DNA of 61,606 nucleotides. Source: Sphingomonas sp. Leaf9. Lineage in GTDB: Bacteria > Pseudomonadota > Alphaproteobacteria > Sphingomonadales > Sphingomonadaceae. The notes beneath the pieces were generated by a model. It ran no database searches. It saw only the letters and a list, made by a program, of their open reading frames with translations, and was not told where the DNA came from. The stretch spans positions 779,623 to 841,228 of the forward strand of contig NZ_LMKC01000002.1 of assembly GCF_001421355.1 (NCBI RefSeq). Reading direction: 5' to 3'. A program made the translations under genes and the position numbers. The stretch's first letter is position 1. Every line of letters begins with the position of its first letter. Shown in pieces: positions 16,333 through 24,884 of the stretch.

Positions 16333-18465
16333 ATGATCCTGCGCATCGGCACCCTGCTCGCCACCACCTTGTTCGTTCCCGCGGCGCATGCCGCGTCGAT
16401 GCCGCAGGCGCCCGCCGCCACGCGCGACGCAACGCCGCTGACCGCAAAATGGCCGGGGCCGTATCAGGGGGTGCCGCCGTGGGACAAGGTGACGCCGGCG
16501 ATGTTCCCGGTCGCCTTCCCCGTGGCGATGGCGGAGATGCGCCGCGACATTCACGCGATCCGCGACGACAAGCGACCGGCGACGTTCAAGACCGTCATCG
16601 AACCGCTGCAACTGGCCGGCGACATGATGGACCGGGTGGGGTCGATGTGGGGCGTCTACACCAGCAACCTGGCGACGAAAGAGGTGCAGGCGATCGACCG
16701 CGAATGGTCGCCGAAACTGTCGGCGTTCAACGACGAACTGTTTCTCGACCCCAAATTGTTCGCGCGGGTAAAGGCGGCGTACGACACCCGCGCCACGCAA
16801 AAGCTGAACCCGCAGCAATTGCGCCTGCTGGAGCGGACCTATCGCAGCTTCGTGCGTCGCGGCAGCCTGTTGACCGATGCGCAGCGCCAGCAGGTGACGG
16901 GCCTGAACCAGCAATTGTCGGTCGCCTATAACGACTTCAGCCAGAAGGTGCTGGCCGATGAGGAGACGTGGATCGTCGTCGATGACGCGAAGCAGCTTGC
17001 CGGCCTGCCCGACAGCTTCGTCGCCTCGCTGAAGGCGGCGGCGGACGAGCGCGGCCTGGCCGGCAAATGGGCGATCGTGAACACGCGTTCGTCGGTCGCG
17101 CCGGTGCTGACCTATGCCACCGACCGGGCCTTGCGCGAAAAGGTGTGGCGCGCGTTCGTTATGCGCGGCGACAATGGCAATGCCAACGATACCAAGGCGA
17201 CGATCGCCACCATCCTGAAGCTGCGACAGGATCGCGCAAAGCTGCTCGGCTTCCGCAACCATGCCTATCTGCGGATGGACGATACGATGGCCGAGACGCC
17301 GGCCAATGCGAAGGCGCTGATGATGCGCGTCTGGCCCGCCGCGGTGGCGCGGGTGCGCGAGGAAGTGGCCGACATGCAGGCGCTGGCCGCAAAGGACGGC
17401 ACCAACATCACCATCGCGCCATGGGACTATCGCTTCTATGCCGAGAAGGTCCGCAAGGCGAAATACGACCTCGATGAGAGCGAGGTGAAGCCGTATCTTC
17501 AGCTCGACAACATCCTCGCCGGGGCGTTCTACGCGGCGGGGCGGCTGTATGACCTGAAGTTCACCGAGAATACCGGGCAGATCCCGGTGTTCGAAAAGAA
17601 TGTCCGCACCTTCGTCGTCACCGACGCGCGGACGGGCCGGAATGTCGGCGTGTTCTATTTCGACGGCTTCGCGCGCAGCGGGAAGCGGTCGGGGGCGTGG
17701 GCGACGCGCTATCGCGGGCAGCAGAAGCTGGGCGGCGAGACGAACGTGCTGGCGTCGAACAACAATAATTTCGTGAAGGGCGCGGCCGGGCAGCCGACGC
17801 TCATCAGCCTCGACGATGCGTCGACGCTGTTCCACGAATTCGGCCATGCGATCCATTCGCTGTTGCAGGACGTGACCTATCCGGGGCTGGCCGGCACGCC
17901 GCGCGACTTCGTGGAATATCCGAGCCAGGTGAACGAGAACTGGCTGCTGACCCGCGACGTGCTGGACCGCTATGCCAAGCATTACCAGACCGGACAGCCG
18001 ATGCCGCAGGCGCTGGTCGACAAGATCGAGAAGTCGTCGACCTTCAACCAGGGCTTCGATACCGTCGAGTATCTGTCCTCGGCGATCGTCGACATGGAAC
18101 TGCATGACCGTGAGACGCCGGTGACCGATGTCGCGGCGTTCGAACGCGACACGCTGGCGAAGCTCGGCATGCCGAAGGAGATCGTGATGCGGCACCGCCT
18201 GCCGCAGTTCAATCACCTGTTCTCCTCGGACGCCTATTCCGCCGGTTATTATTCCTACCTCTGGTCGGAAACGATGGACGCCGACACCTGGGCCGCGTTC
18301 ACGGCCACGGGCAATGTCTGGGACAAGGCGACGGCGGACCGGTTCCGCAAGACGTTGCTGTCGACCGGTAACGAAACCGATCGCAAGGAAGCCTATCGTG
18401 CGTTCCGTGGCCGCGACCCGGACGTGACGGCGTTGTTCAAGCGGCGCGGTTTTCCGACGAACTGA
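16333..18465 (+). CDS. M3-family zinc metallopeptidase (peptidyl-dipeptidase/oligopeptidase)
   Basis: A 710-residue enzyme with a cleavable signal peptide (MILRIGTLLATTLFVPAAHA), so it acts in the periplasm. The thermolysin-like zinc site is HEFGH with His501, Glu502 and His505, inside the M3 signature LFHEFGHAIH. Further family features are VEYPSQVNENWL and DAYSAGYYSYLWS near the C-terminus. M3 enzymes of the Dcp branch remove dipeptides from the C-terminus of short peptides; whether this one is an oligopeptidase or dipeptidyl carboxypeptidase cannot be told. Monocistronic, followed by a strong hairpin. Confidence 0.95.
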   Translation: MILRIGTLLATTLFVPAAHAASMPQAPAATRDATPLTAKWPGPYQGVPPWDKVTPAMFPVAFPVAMAEMRRDIHAIRDDKRPATFKTVIEPLQLAGDMMDRVGSMWGVYTSNLATKEVQAIDREWSPKLSAFNDELFLDPKLFARVKAAYDTRATQKLNPQQLRLLERTYRSFVRRGSLLTDAQRQQVTGLNQQLSVAYNDFSQKVLADEETWIVVDDAKQLAGLPDSFVASLKAAADERGLAGKWAIVNTRSSVAPVLTYATDRALREKVWRAFVMRGDNGNANDTKATIATILKLRQDRAKLLGFRNHAYLRMDDTMAETPANAKALMMRVWPAAVARVREEVADMQALAAKDGTNITIAPWDYRFYAEKVRKAKYDLDESEVKPYLQLDNILAGAFYAAGRLYDLKFTENTGQIPVFEKNVRTFVVTDARTGRNVGVFYFDGFARSGKRSGAWATRYRGQQKLGGETNVLASNNNNFVKGAAGQPTLISLDDASTLFHEFGHAIHSLLQDVTYPGLAGTPRDFVEYPSQVNENWLLTRDVLDRYAKHYQTGQPMPQALVDKIEKSSTFNQGFDTVEYLSSAIVDMELHDRETPVTDVAAFERDTLAKLGMPKEIVMRHRLPQFNHLFSSDAYSAGYYSYLWSETMDADTWAAFTATGNVWDKATADRFRKTLLSTGNETDRKEAYRAFRGRDPDVTALFKRRGFPTN

Positions 18466-18467
18466 CC

Positions 18468-18497
18468 GGTTTCCCCCGGTCAATGCCGGGGGAAACC
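18468..18497 (+). terminator. Perfect 12-bp hairpin after the M3 peptidase gene
   Basis: GGTTTCCCCCGG (18468-18479) and CCGGGGGAAACC (18486-18497) are exact complements with a six-base loop, starting 2 bases after the stop. No T-tract follows on the plus strand, so termination would be of the hairpin-only type, or the element protects the 3' end. Confidence 0.55.
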
Positions 18498-18532
18498 CCG
18501 TAACAATTGCTCCCAGCCTCTCGCCAAGCGTG

Positions 18533-18560
18533 TTGAAATTATATAACAAGCGTTTGTAAC
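18533..18560 (+). promoter_or_regulatory. Candidate promoter of the branched-chain dehydrogenase operon
   Basis: TTGAAA (18533-18538) and TGTAAC (18555-18560) are separated by 16 bp in an unusually A+T-rich patch (TTGAAATTATATAACAAG) in this G+C-rich sequence, about 47 bp before the E1 alpha start. The match to the housekeeping consensus is moderate. Confidence 0.35.
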
Positions 18561-18606
18561 GAGTCTGCGTGCCCGTCTGGGTTAGCGCAGCGGACATGGA
18601 GAGTGC

Positions 18607-19899
18607 ATGACCGGCGATAGCCGCACGAATCTGCCGCGCCTGGCGCTGCACGTGCCCGAACCCAAATTCCGTCCCGGCGACGCGGTGGATTTCGCCGACG
18701 TCGCCGTGCCGCCGGCCGGCGCGCAGACCCGGCCCGATACCGCCGCCGCGCCCGACAGTTTTCACGACCTCAGCTACACGCTGGTCCGCGTGCTGGACGA
18801 ACAGGGGCAGGCGGTCGGCCCGTGGAACCCGCGGCTCGACCCCGACATGCTGCGGCGGATGCTGTTGAAGATGGCGACGGTGCGCGCGTTCGACGAACGC
18901 ATGTTCCGCGCCCAGCGGCAGGGCAAGACCAGCTTCTACATGAAATGCACCGGCGAAGAGGCGATCGCGGTTGCCGGAACCATGGCACTCGACCGCGACG
19001 ACATGACCTTCCCCAGCTATCGTCAGCAGGGCATCCTGATCACGCGCGACTATCCGCTGATCGAAATGATGAACCAGATCTATTCGAATACTGCCGACAA
19101 GTTGCAGGGCAAGCAGCTGCCGATCATGTATTCGTCGAAGGACTTCGGCTTCTTCTCGATCTCCGGCAATCTGACGACGCAATATCCGCAGGCGGTGGGC
19201 TGGGCGATGGCGTCGGCGTCGAAGGGCGATACCCGGATCGCGGCGACATGGTGCGGGGAGGGGAGCACCGCGGAGGGCGACTTCCACTCGGCGCTGACCT
19301 TCGCCACCGTCTACCGCGCGCCGGTGATCTTCAACGTCGTCAACAACCAGTGGGCGATCAGCAGCTTTTCCGGTTTCGCGGGGGCGGAGGCGACGACCTT
19401 TGCCGCACGCGCCATCGGCTATGGCATCGCCGGTTTGCGCGTCGACGGCAACGACGCGCTGGCGGTCTATGCCGCGACCGCCTGGGCCGCCGAGCGCGCG
19501 CGGACCAATCAGGGGCCGACCCTGATCGAGCATTTCACCTATCGCGCCGAAGGCCATTCGACGTCGGACGATCCGTCGCAATATCGTTCGGCCGGTGAGC
19601 CGACGGCGTGGCCGCTGGGCGACCCGATCGCGCGGTTGAAGGCGCATCTTGTCAACATCGGCGCGTGGGACGACGAACGTCACGCGGCGATGGACCGCGA
19701 GGTCGCCGAACAGGTCCGCACCGCGCAGAAGGCGGCGGAGGCCAACGGCATCCTCGGCCACGGCCTGCACCAGCCACTCGATACGCTGTTCGACGGCGTG
19801 TTCGAGGACATGCCGTGGCACCTTCGCGAACAACAGGCGCAGATGATGGCCGAGGAGGAAGCCTCCGGCCGACCCTGGGCACGCAAGGAGGGCCACTGA
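18607..19899 (+). CDS. bkdA1: 2-oxoisovalerate dehydrogenase E1 component, alpha subunit
   Basis: A 430-residue thiamine-diphosphate-dependent subunit that decarboxylates branched-chain 2-oxoacids from valine, leucine and isoleucine. Following an approximately 55-residue N-terminal extension typical of bacterial BkdA1 (ALHVPEPKFRPGD), the core has FYMKCTGEEA, YRQQGIL and the ThDP/Mg motif WCGEGSTAEGD (Gly217, Glu218) to VVNNQWAIS near residue 247. The phosphorylation-loop-like region YRAEGHSTSDDPSQYR is also present. GGAGAG precedes the ATG. It is first of a three-gene operon and its stop is one base from the E1 beta start. Confidence 0.95.
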   Translation: MTGDSRTNLPRLALHVPEPKFRPGDAVDFADVAVPPAGAQTRPDTAAAPDSFHDLSYTLVRVLDEQGQAVGPWNPRLDPDMLRRMLLKMATVRAFDERMFRAQRQGKTSFYMKCTGEEAIAVAGTMALDRDDMTFPSYRQQGILITRDYPLIEMMNQIYSNTADKLQGKQLPIMYSSKDFGFFSISGNLTTQYPQAVGWAMASASKGDTRIAATWCGEGSTAEGDFHSALTFATVYRAPVIFNVVNNQWAISSFSGFAGAEATTFAARAIGYGIAGLRVDGNDALAVYAATAWAAERARTNQGPTLIEHFTYRAEGHSTSDDPSQYRSAGEPTAWPLGDPIARLKAHLVNIGAWDDERHAAMDREVAEQVRTAQKAAEANGILGHGLHQPLDTLFDGVFEDMPWHLREQQAQMMAEEEASGRPWARKEGH

Positions 19900-19900
19900 C

Positions 19901-20914
19901 ATGGCGCGGATGAACATGATCCAGGCGATCAATTCCGCGATGGACGTCGTAATGGACCGCGACCCGAGCGTGATCGTGATGGGCGAGGATGTCGGCTATT
20001 TCGGCGGCGTGTTCCGCGCGACCGCCGGCCTCCAGTCGAAATACGGCAAGACCCGCGTGTTCGACACGCCGATCACCGAATGCGGCATCATCGGCGTCGC
20101 GGTCGGCATGGGCGCCTACGGCCTGCGCCCCGTGCCCGAAATCCAGTTCGCCGATTATATCTACCCCGCGCTCGACCAGCTGGTCAGCGAGGCGGCGCGG
20201 CTGCGCTATCGCTCGGCCGGCGACTTCACCGCGCCGATCACGGTACGCTCGCCCTTCGGCGGCGGCATCTTCGGTGGGCAGACCCACAGCCAGTCGCCCG
20301 AGGGGATCTTCACCCATGTCAGCGGCATCAAGACGGTGATCCCGTCGACGCCCTATGACGCCAAGGGCCTGCTGATCGCCGCGATCGAGGACAACGACCC
20401 GGTTCTCTTCTTCGAACCCAAGCGCATCTACAACGGCCCGTTCGACGGCAATTGGGACAAGCCGGCGCAGAACTGGTCGAAACATGCGGGTGGCGAAGTG
20501 CCCGAGGGCTATTACCGGATCGAACTGGGCAAGGCGAAGGTCGTGCGCGAGGGCAGCGACCTGACCATCCTTGCCTATGGCACGATGGTCCATGTCGTGC
20601 AGGCGACCGTGGAGGCCGCCGGGATCGACGCCGAAATCCTCGACCTGCGCACGCTGGTCCCGCTCGACATCGAGGCGATCGAGGCGTCGGTTAAGAAGAC
20701 CGGCCGCTGCATGATCGTGCACGAGGCGACGCGGACGGGCGGCTTCGGTGCCGAATTGTCGGCGCTGGTGCAGGAACGCTGCTTCCACCATCTCGAAGCG
20801 CCGATCGAGCGCGTGACCGGCTTCGACACGCCGTATCCGCACAGCCTCGAATGGGCGTATTTCCCGGGGCCTGTCCGCATCGGACAGGCGCTCAAGAAGA
20901 TCATGCAGGACTGA
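19901..20914 (+). CDS. bkdA2: 2-oxoisovalerate dehydrogenase E1 component, beta subunit
   Basis: A 337-residue transketolase-type subunit that completes the E1 active site. It has MGEDVGYFGGVFRAT, DTPITECGIIG, GMGAYGLRPVPEIQFADYI and a C-terminal domain with DLRTLVPLD and HEATRTGGFGAE. These match BkdA2 rather than pyruvate dehydrogenase beta. Length is normal. The spacing to E1 alpha is one base and to E2 five bases, indicating one transcript with stoichiometric translation. Confidence 0.95.
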   Translation: MARMNMIQAINSAMDVVMDRDPSVIVMGEDVGYFGGVFRATAGLQSKYGKTRVFDTPITECGIIGVAVGMGAYGLRPVPEIQFADYIYPALDQLVSEAARLRYRSAGDFTAPITVRSPFGGGIFGGQTHSQSPEGIFTHVSGIKTVIPSTPYDAKGLLIAAIEDNDPVLFFEPKRIYNGPFDGNWDKPAQNWSKHAGGEVPEGYYRIELGKAKVVREGSDLTILAYGTMVHVVQATVEAAGIDAEILDLRTLVPLDIEAIEASVKKTGRCMIVHEATRTGGFGAELSALVQERCFHHLEAPIERVTGFDTPYPHSLEWAYFPGPVRIGQALKKIMQD

Positions 20915-20919
20915 CCGCC

Positions 20920-22260
20920 ATGGCACGTTTCTCTTTCCGCCTGCCCGACATCGGCGAAGGCATTTCCGAAGCCGAGATCGTCGCCTGGCACGTCGCCGTC
21001 GGCGACCGCGTCGAGGAAGATGGCCGTCTGGCCGACATGATGACCGACAAGGCGACGGTCGAAATGGAAAGCCCGGTTGCGGGCACCGTGGTCGAACTGG
21101 CGGGCGAACCGGGCGACCAGATCGCGATCGGGTCGACGCTGGTGGTGATCGAAACGGCCGAGGAGGTCGTGCAGCCGGCCGAGCCCGAGCGGGTCGAGGC
21201 GGAGAATCCGGGGGTCGAGGAAGTTCAAAATCCTCCCCGGGACGGGGAGGGGGACCATGCGCAGCATGGTGGAGGGGGCGTGCCGCTGGACGCCACGCCT
21301 GTTTCCGCCCCGCAGCCTGTCCCGCAGGAGGCCACCCCCCTCCACCATCCGGCTGCGCCGGACGGTCCCCCTCCCCGCGAGCGGGGAGGAGTTTTGGCCT
21401 CCCCTGCCGTCCGTGCGCGCGCGGCCGATCTCGGCATCGACCTGTCCGCCGTCCACCACGACGGCCCACACATCCGCCACGCCGATCTCGACGCCTATCT
21501 CCGCTACGGCAGCGCACAGGGCTATCGCGCTCCGAACGCCAGCCGTGCCCGCCCGGACGAAACCGTGAAGGTCATCGGCATGCGCCGTCGCATCGCCGAG
21601 AACATGGCAGCGGCCAAGCGCCACATCCCGCATTTCACCTATGTCGAGGAAATCGACGTGACCGCGCTGGAGGCGATGCGTGCCGACCTGAACGCCGCGC
21701 GGGGCAATCGGCCGAAGCTGACCATGCTCCCGCTGCTGATCGTCGCCATCTGTCGCACGCTGCCCGATTTCCCGATGCTGAACGCGCGCTACGACGATGA
21801 GGCGGGTGTCGTGACCCGCTTCGGCAGCGTCCATCTGGGCATGGCGGCGCAGACCGATGCGGGCCTGATGGTGCCGGTCATCCGCGATGCGCAGGACATG
21901 AACCCGTGGCAGCTGGCGACCGAGATTGTCCGGCTGGCCGAAGCGGCACGCACCGGCAAGGCGAAGTCGGAAGAGCTGTCGGGTGGCACGATCACTATCA
22001 CCTCGCTCGGGCCGCTGGGCGGGATCGCCACCACGCCGGTCATCAACCGGCCCGAGGTCGCGATCATCGGCCCGAACCGCATCGTCGAGCGCCCGGTATT
22101 CCGCGCGCGGGCCGGCGGTGGTGAGGAGATCGTGAAGGCCAAGCTGATGAACCTGTCGATCAGCTGCGACCACCGCGTCGTCGACGGCCATGACGCCGCC
22201 AGCTATGTCCAGGCGTTGAAGCGGCTGATCGAAACGCCGGTGCTGTTGTTCGCCGACTGA
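20920..22260 (+). CDS. bkdB: Branched-chain 2-oxoacid dehydrogenase E2 (dihydrolipoyl acyltransferase) with a repeat-encoded linker
   Basis: A 446-residue E2 that accepts the acyl group from E1 on a lipoyl arm and passes it to CoA. Residues 4-78 are the lipoyl domain, with the lipoylated Lys44 in TDKATVEM. Residues about 158-195 are the E1/E3-binding domain (ASPAVRARAADLGIDL). Residues about 212-446 are the catalytic acyltransferase domain, with SCDHRVVDGHDAA. Between them, residues about 104-157 are encoded by an intact family-2 palindromic repeat read in frame, giving an unusual Pro/Gly/His-rich linker. No E3 gene is adjacent, so a shared lipoamide dehydrogenase from elsewhere must serve the complex. 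A hairpin follows the stop. Confidence 0.93.
   Translation: MARFSFRLPDIGEGISEAEIVAWHVAVGDRVEEDGRLADMMTDKATVEMESPVAGTVVELAGEPGDQIAIGSTLVVIETAEEVVQPAEPERVEAENPGVEEVQNPPRDGEGDHAQHGGGGVPLDATPVSAPQPVPQEATPLHHPAAPDGPPPRERGGVLASPAVRARAADLGIDLSAVHHDGPHIRHADLDAYLRYGSAQGYRAPNASRARPDETVKVIGMRRRIAENMAAAKRHIPHFTYVEEIDVTALEAMRADLNAARGNRPKLTMLPLLIVAICRTLPDFPMLNARYDDEAGVVTRFGSVHLGMAAQTDAGLMVPVIRDAQDMNPWQLATEIVRLAEAARTGKAKSEELSGGTITITSLGPLGGIATTPVINRPEVAIIGPNRIVERPVFRARAGGGEEIVKAKLMNLSISCDHRVVDGHDAASYVQALKRLIETPVLLFAD
21231..21390. repeat. Palindromic repeat family 2, copy B, inside the E2 coding sequence
   Basis: It has the same architecture as the intergenic copies: outer arms TCCTCCCCGGGACGGGGAGG and CCCCGCGAGCGGGGAGGA, inner hairpins GACCATGCGCAGCATGGTGG and CCACCATCCGGCTGCGCCGG. 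It is about 160 bp and read without a stop as codons 104-157 of the E2 gene. Confidence 0.9.
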
Positions 22261-22277
22261 CCCGCCGGTCAGCGCGC

Positions 22278-22320
22278 GTACAGCCTCCCGGCGGCAGGAA
22301 TGCCGGGTGGGAGGCTGTAC
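22278..22320 (+). promoter_or_regulatory. Stem-loop containing the ribosome-binding site of the next gene
   Basis: GTACAGCCTCCC (22278-22289) pairs perfectly with GGGAGGCTGTAC (22309-22320), with GGC/GCC extending the stem around a short loop and a four-base bulge. The GGGAGG inside the right arm is the ribosome-binding site of the gene that starts at 22322. It lies 17 bp after the E2 stop and has no T-tract. It could end the E2 transcript, mask translation of the following gene, or both. Confidence 0.6.
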
Positions 22321-22321
22321 G

Positions 22322-23029
22322 ATGACGCGAATGATATTACTGGGGCTGGCATTGGCGGCGTCTGCGGCATCGGCGCAGGCACCGCGGGCATCGGCGAACT
22401 ATGATTTCGCCTATACCTATCCGCAACAAGCCGCCCGTATCGCGCCGCTTAAGGCATGGCTCGACGCGGACAAGGCCAAGCTGCGCGCCAAGGTCGCTGG
22501 CGAGGCGGCAGCGTTCCGGCGTGAGACGCAGCGCGACGGATCGCCTTTCCGCAAGTATGATGCATCGAAGGAATGGCAGGTTGTCGCGGATACCCCGCGC
22601 TTCCTGAGCCTGTCAGTGGCTACCTATGGCTATTCGGGCGGGGCACATGGCTATGGCGCATCCGGCGGGCTGTTGTGGGACAAGCGGGCGGCGAAGCGGA
22701 TCGAACCGAAGACGGTGTTCGTGTCGGCTGCCGGGTTGGACGCGGCGCTACGCAAACCCTGGTGCGATTGGCTGAAGCGCGAGCGGGTAAAGCGGTTGGG
22801 CTCCGCGTCCGGCACCGACGATATTTTTGGTCAGTGTCCCAAGGTGAAGGAACTGACCGTGCTGCTGGGATCGTCGAGCGGCAAGGCGTTCGACCGGATC
22901 GGCCTGATCGCCGATCAATATGTTGCCGGTTCCTATGCCGAGGGGCCGTATGAAGTGACCTTGCCGGTGACGCCGGCGGTGCTGCGCGCGGTGAAGGCCG
23001 AATATCGCGCGGCGTTTGTGGTCCGGTAG
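22322..23029 (+). CDS. Secreted DUF4163/DUF3298 (RsiV/PdaC-like) protein
   Basis: A 235-residue protein with a signal peptide ending ASAASAQA. The mature sequence has the paired YDFAYTYP...LKAWL segment and a later FLSLSVATYGYSGGAHGYGA, the pattern of DUF4163 followed by DUF3298, found in the extracellular part of RsiV and in PdaC deacetylases. The SGGAHG motif of DUF3298 is clear. It probably folds in the periplasm as a lysozyme-inhibitor-like or cell-wall-binding module; no catalytic residues stand out. The ATG at 22322 is used with GGGAGG just upstream, itself in a hairpin. It converges on the DUF885 gene. Confidence 0.75.
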   Translation: MTRMILLGLALAASAASAQAPRASANYDFAYTYPQQAARIAPLKAWLDADKAKLRAKVAGEAAAFRRETQRDGSPFRKYDASKEWQVVADTPRFLSLSVATYGYSGGAHGYGASGGLLWDKRAAKRIEPKTVFVSAAGLDAALRKPWCDWLKRERVKRLGSASGTDDIFGQCPKVKELTVLLGSSSGKAFDRIGLIADQYVAGSYAEGPYEVTLPVTPAVLRAVKAEYRAAFVVR

Positions 23030-23030
23030 G

Positions 23031-23051
23031 TCCTCCCCGTGCCGGGGAGGA
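23031..23051. terminator. 21-bp palindrome between convergent genes (family-2 mini-copy)
   Basis: TCCTCCCCGTGCCGGGGAGGA is a near-perfect palindrome equal to one outer hairpin of repeat family 2. It fills the 24-bp gap between the DUF3298 gene and the DUF885 gene and is well placed to end both transcripts. Confidence 0.55.
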
Positions 23052-23053
23052 TT

Positions 23054-24823
23054 TCAGGCGATGGCTTCCCCGAACATCAGCGCCCGTACGAACCGCACCG
23101 GCGGCGATCCGTGGCTGATTGCCGCGTCGTTGTAGCGCATCAGGTCGAACTTGCCGCCCGCCCGGCGCTCAGCCTCGCGGCGCATGTCCATATGTTCGCT
23201 ATAGCCGACAAAATAGCTGAGCAGCTGCGTCGATCCCAGCCGGGCGCGGGTCCATTTGCCGGCCGCCTCGCGCTCCTGCTGGAACGCGCCTTCCATCATC
23301 AGCTTCATCGCCTGCGCTTCGGTCAGCCCTTCGGTATGGATGCCGATGTCGAGCAGGGTGTTGGTGATCGAGCGCATCCGCATCTTCAGCACGGTCAGCT
23401 TGAACAGGGGATCGCCGTCCAGATAATCGGCATCGGCCATCATCCCTTCGGCATAGACCGCCCAGCCTTCGACGAACGGCCCCGACGACAGCACCGCGCG
23501 CAGGACCGACTTGTTTTCATTGCTGTGCGCGATCTGGAGGTAATGGCCCGGCATCGCTTCGTGGATCGACAGGTCGTGGATCATGAAGTCGTTATATTCG
23601 CGCAGAAACGAGGTCGCCTGCGCCTCGGTCCAGTCCGCCGGGATCGGCGACACGGCATAGAAGGTGCCGAGGTTCTTTTCGAGCGGCCCCGGACTGTCGC
23701 AATAGGCGACCGACACGCCCTGCTGGAACTTGGGCATCTCGATGATCTGGACCGGCGTGGTCGGCACGCGCACCAGCTTCTTTTCGCGCACGAAGGCAGT
23801 GGCGGTTTCCAGCGTCGAGCGGGCCTTGGCCATCACCTGCGACCGGGTGGGGCGGCGGGCGTAGCTCATCTCCAGCGCAGCTTCGATCGCCTTTTGCTGC
23901 TGCGCGGACGTCGGTTTCGCCGGGGTCGGCGGCGCCTTCGGCCGGCCGCGCAGGACGAGGCGGGCAAGGCCGTACATCTCCGCCCGCGTGTCGGCGGCGG
24001 CCTTGACCGCGCGCGCCTTGATCTCGGTGCGCGACAGGGGGGAGAGCAGGGCGAACTTCACCTTCTGGTCGTACAGTTCGGGGCTGAGGCGGAAATCGCC
24101 CTTGGCCGCCGGGACCAGCACGGTGTCGAGCCAGCGCTGCTGCTCGGCGGTCGCGGTCTTCAACGTGGCGACGGCGCGATCGAACCGCGCGCGATCGGCA
24201 CGGCCGAGCGTCGCGCGGTGCGGGGCCAGCATCGTGTCGGCGATCTGCAGCACGCCCGCATTCTGCTTCGCGACGGTGGTCGCATAGATTGCGGGCACGC
24301 GGTCGGGCACGATGCTCTCGCGCATCTGTGCGAACATCGCGGGCACCTGTTCCATCCGCTTCGTTGCCGAGCGCAGCCGCTGTGGCCACGGGGCGAAGTC
24401 GCGGGCGGCCAGCGCGTATAGCCCGCTGGAGATGGTGCCCGCCGCCCCCTGCGGGTCCCAGGCGAAGGGCTGCAGCACCTCCAGCGTCCACAACTGATAC
24501 CGCAGGTCGTTGTCGAGCAACGCGGCATCGACCTGATCGTCGCGCGACAGCGATGCGCGCGGGATCGCCTCCAGCTCGCTCAGCGTCGTGCGCAGGAACG
24601 CCGCGTCGCGTTCGCGCCCGGCGGCGGACAGGTCCTCGACCTGATCGTCATAGCTATGGTTGCCGAGTGCGGTGGCATAGCCCGGATGCAGCCGCGCCAT
24701 GCCGTCGAGATAGCGTTTCGACAGCCGCGCGAAATCACCCGCCGGGCCGCTTTGCGCCAGTGCCGGAAAGCTGCCGGCGAGCGGCGCGAGCGCCATCAGC
24801 GCGACGAAATGGCGACGATACAT
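23054..24823 (-). CDS. DUF885 family protein (putative secreted metallopeptidase)
   Basis: A 589-residue protein with a signal peptide (RRHFVALMALAPLAGSFPALAQ). The conserved DUF885 centre is HEAMPGHYLQ, an HExxxGH arrangement, followed by FVEGWAVYAEGM and the C-terminal YFVGYSE. These resemble a gluzincin-type zinc site, and the family is thought to be peptidases. The ATG at 23 codons from a longer open frame is chosen at 24823 because GGGGGAA precedes it and the leader starts there. It is convergent with the DUF3298 gene. Function beyond peptide hydrolysis is inference. Confidence 0.88.
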   Translation of the reverse strand: MYRRHFVALMALAPLAGSFPALAQSGPAGDFARLSKRYLDGMARLHPGYATALGNHSYDDQVEDLSAAGRERDAAFLRTTLSELEAIPRASLSRDDQVDAALLDNDLRYQLWTLEVLQPFAWDPQGAAGTISSGLYALAARDFAPWPQRLRSATKRMEQVPAMFAQMRESIVPDRVPAIYATTVAKQNAGVLQIADTMLAPHRATLGRADRARFDRAVATLKTATAEQQRWLDTVLVPAAKGDFRLSPELYDQKVKFALLSPLSRTEIKARAVKAAADTRAEMYGLARLVLRGRPKAPPTPAKPTSAQQQKAIEAALEMSYARRPTRSQVMAKARSTLETATAFVREKKLVRVPTTPVQIIEMPKFQQGVSVAYCDSPGPLEKNLGTFYAVSPIPADWTEAQATSFLREYNDFMIHDLSIHEAMPGHYLQIAHSNENKSVLRAVLSSGPFVEGWAVYAEGMMADADYLDGDPLFKLTVLKMRMRSITNTLLDIGIHTEGLTEAQAMKLMMEGAFQQEREAAGKWTRARLGSTQLLSYFVGYSEHMDMRREAERRAGGKFDLMRYNDAAISHGSPPVRFVRALMFGEAIA

Positions 24824-24884
24824 TCGAAATTCCCCCAAGGTCCTTGGCACAGGCTATCGCGGTCGTGGCGCGGTACAAGCGGAT

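Noticed and set aside
16045..19932. Very long minus-strand open frame (over 1,200 codons) opposite the M3 peptidase and E1 alpha genes
   Set aside because: It is antisense to two well-identified genes and its translation is an Arg/His/Asp-rich mixture without family motifs, as expected for the complement of high-G+C coding sequence.
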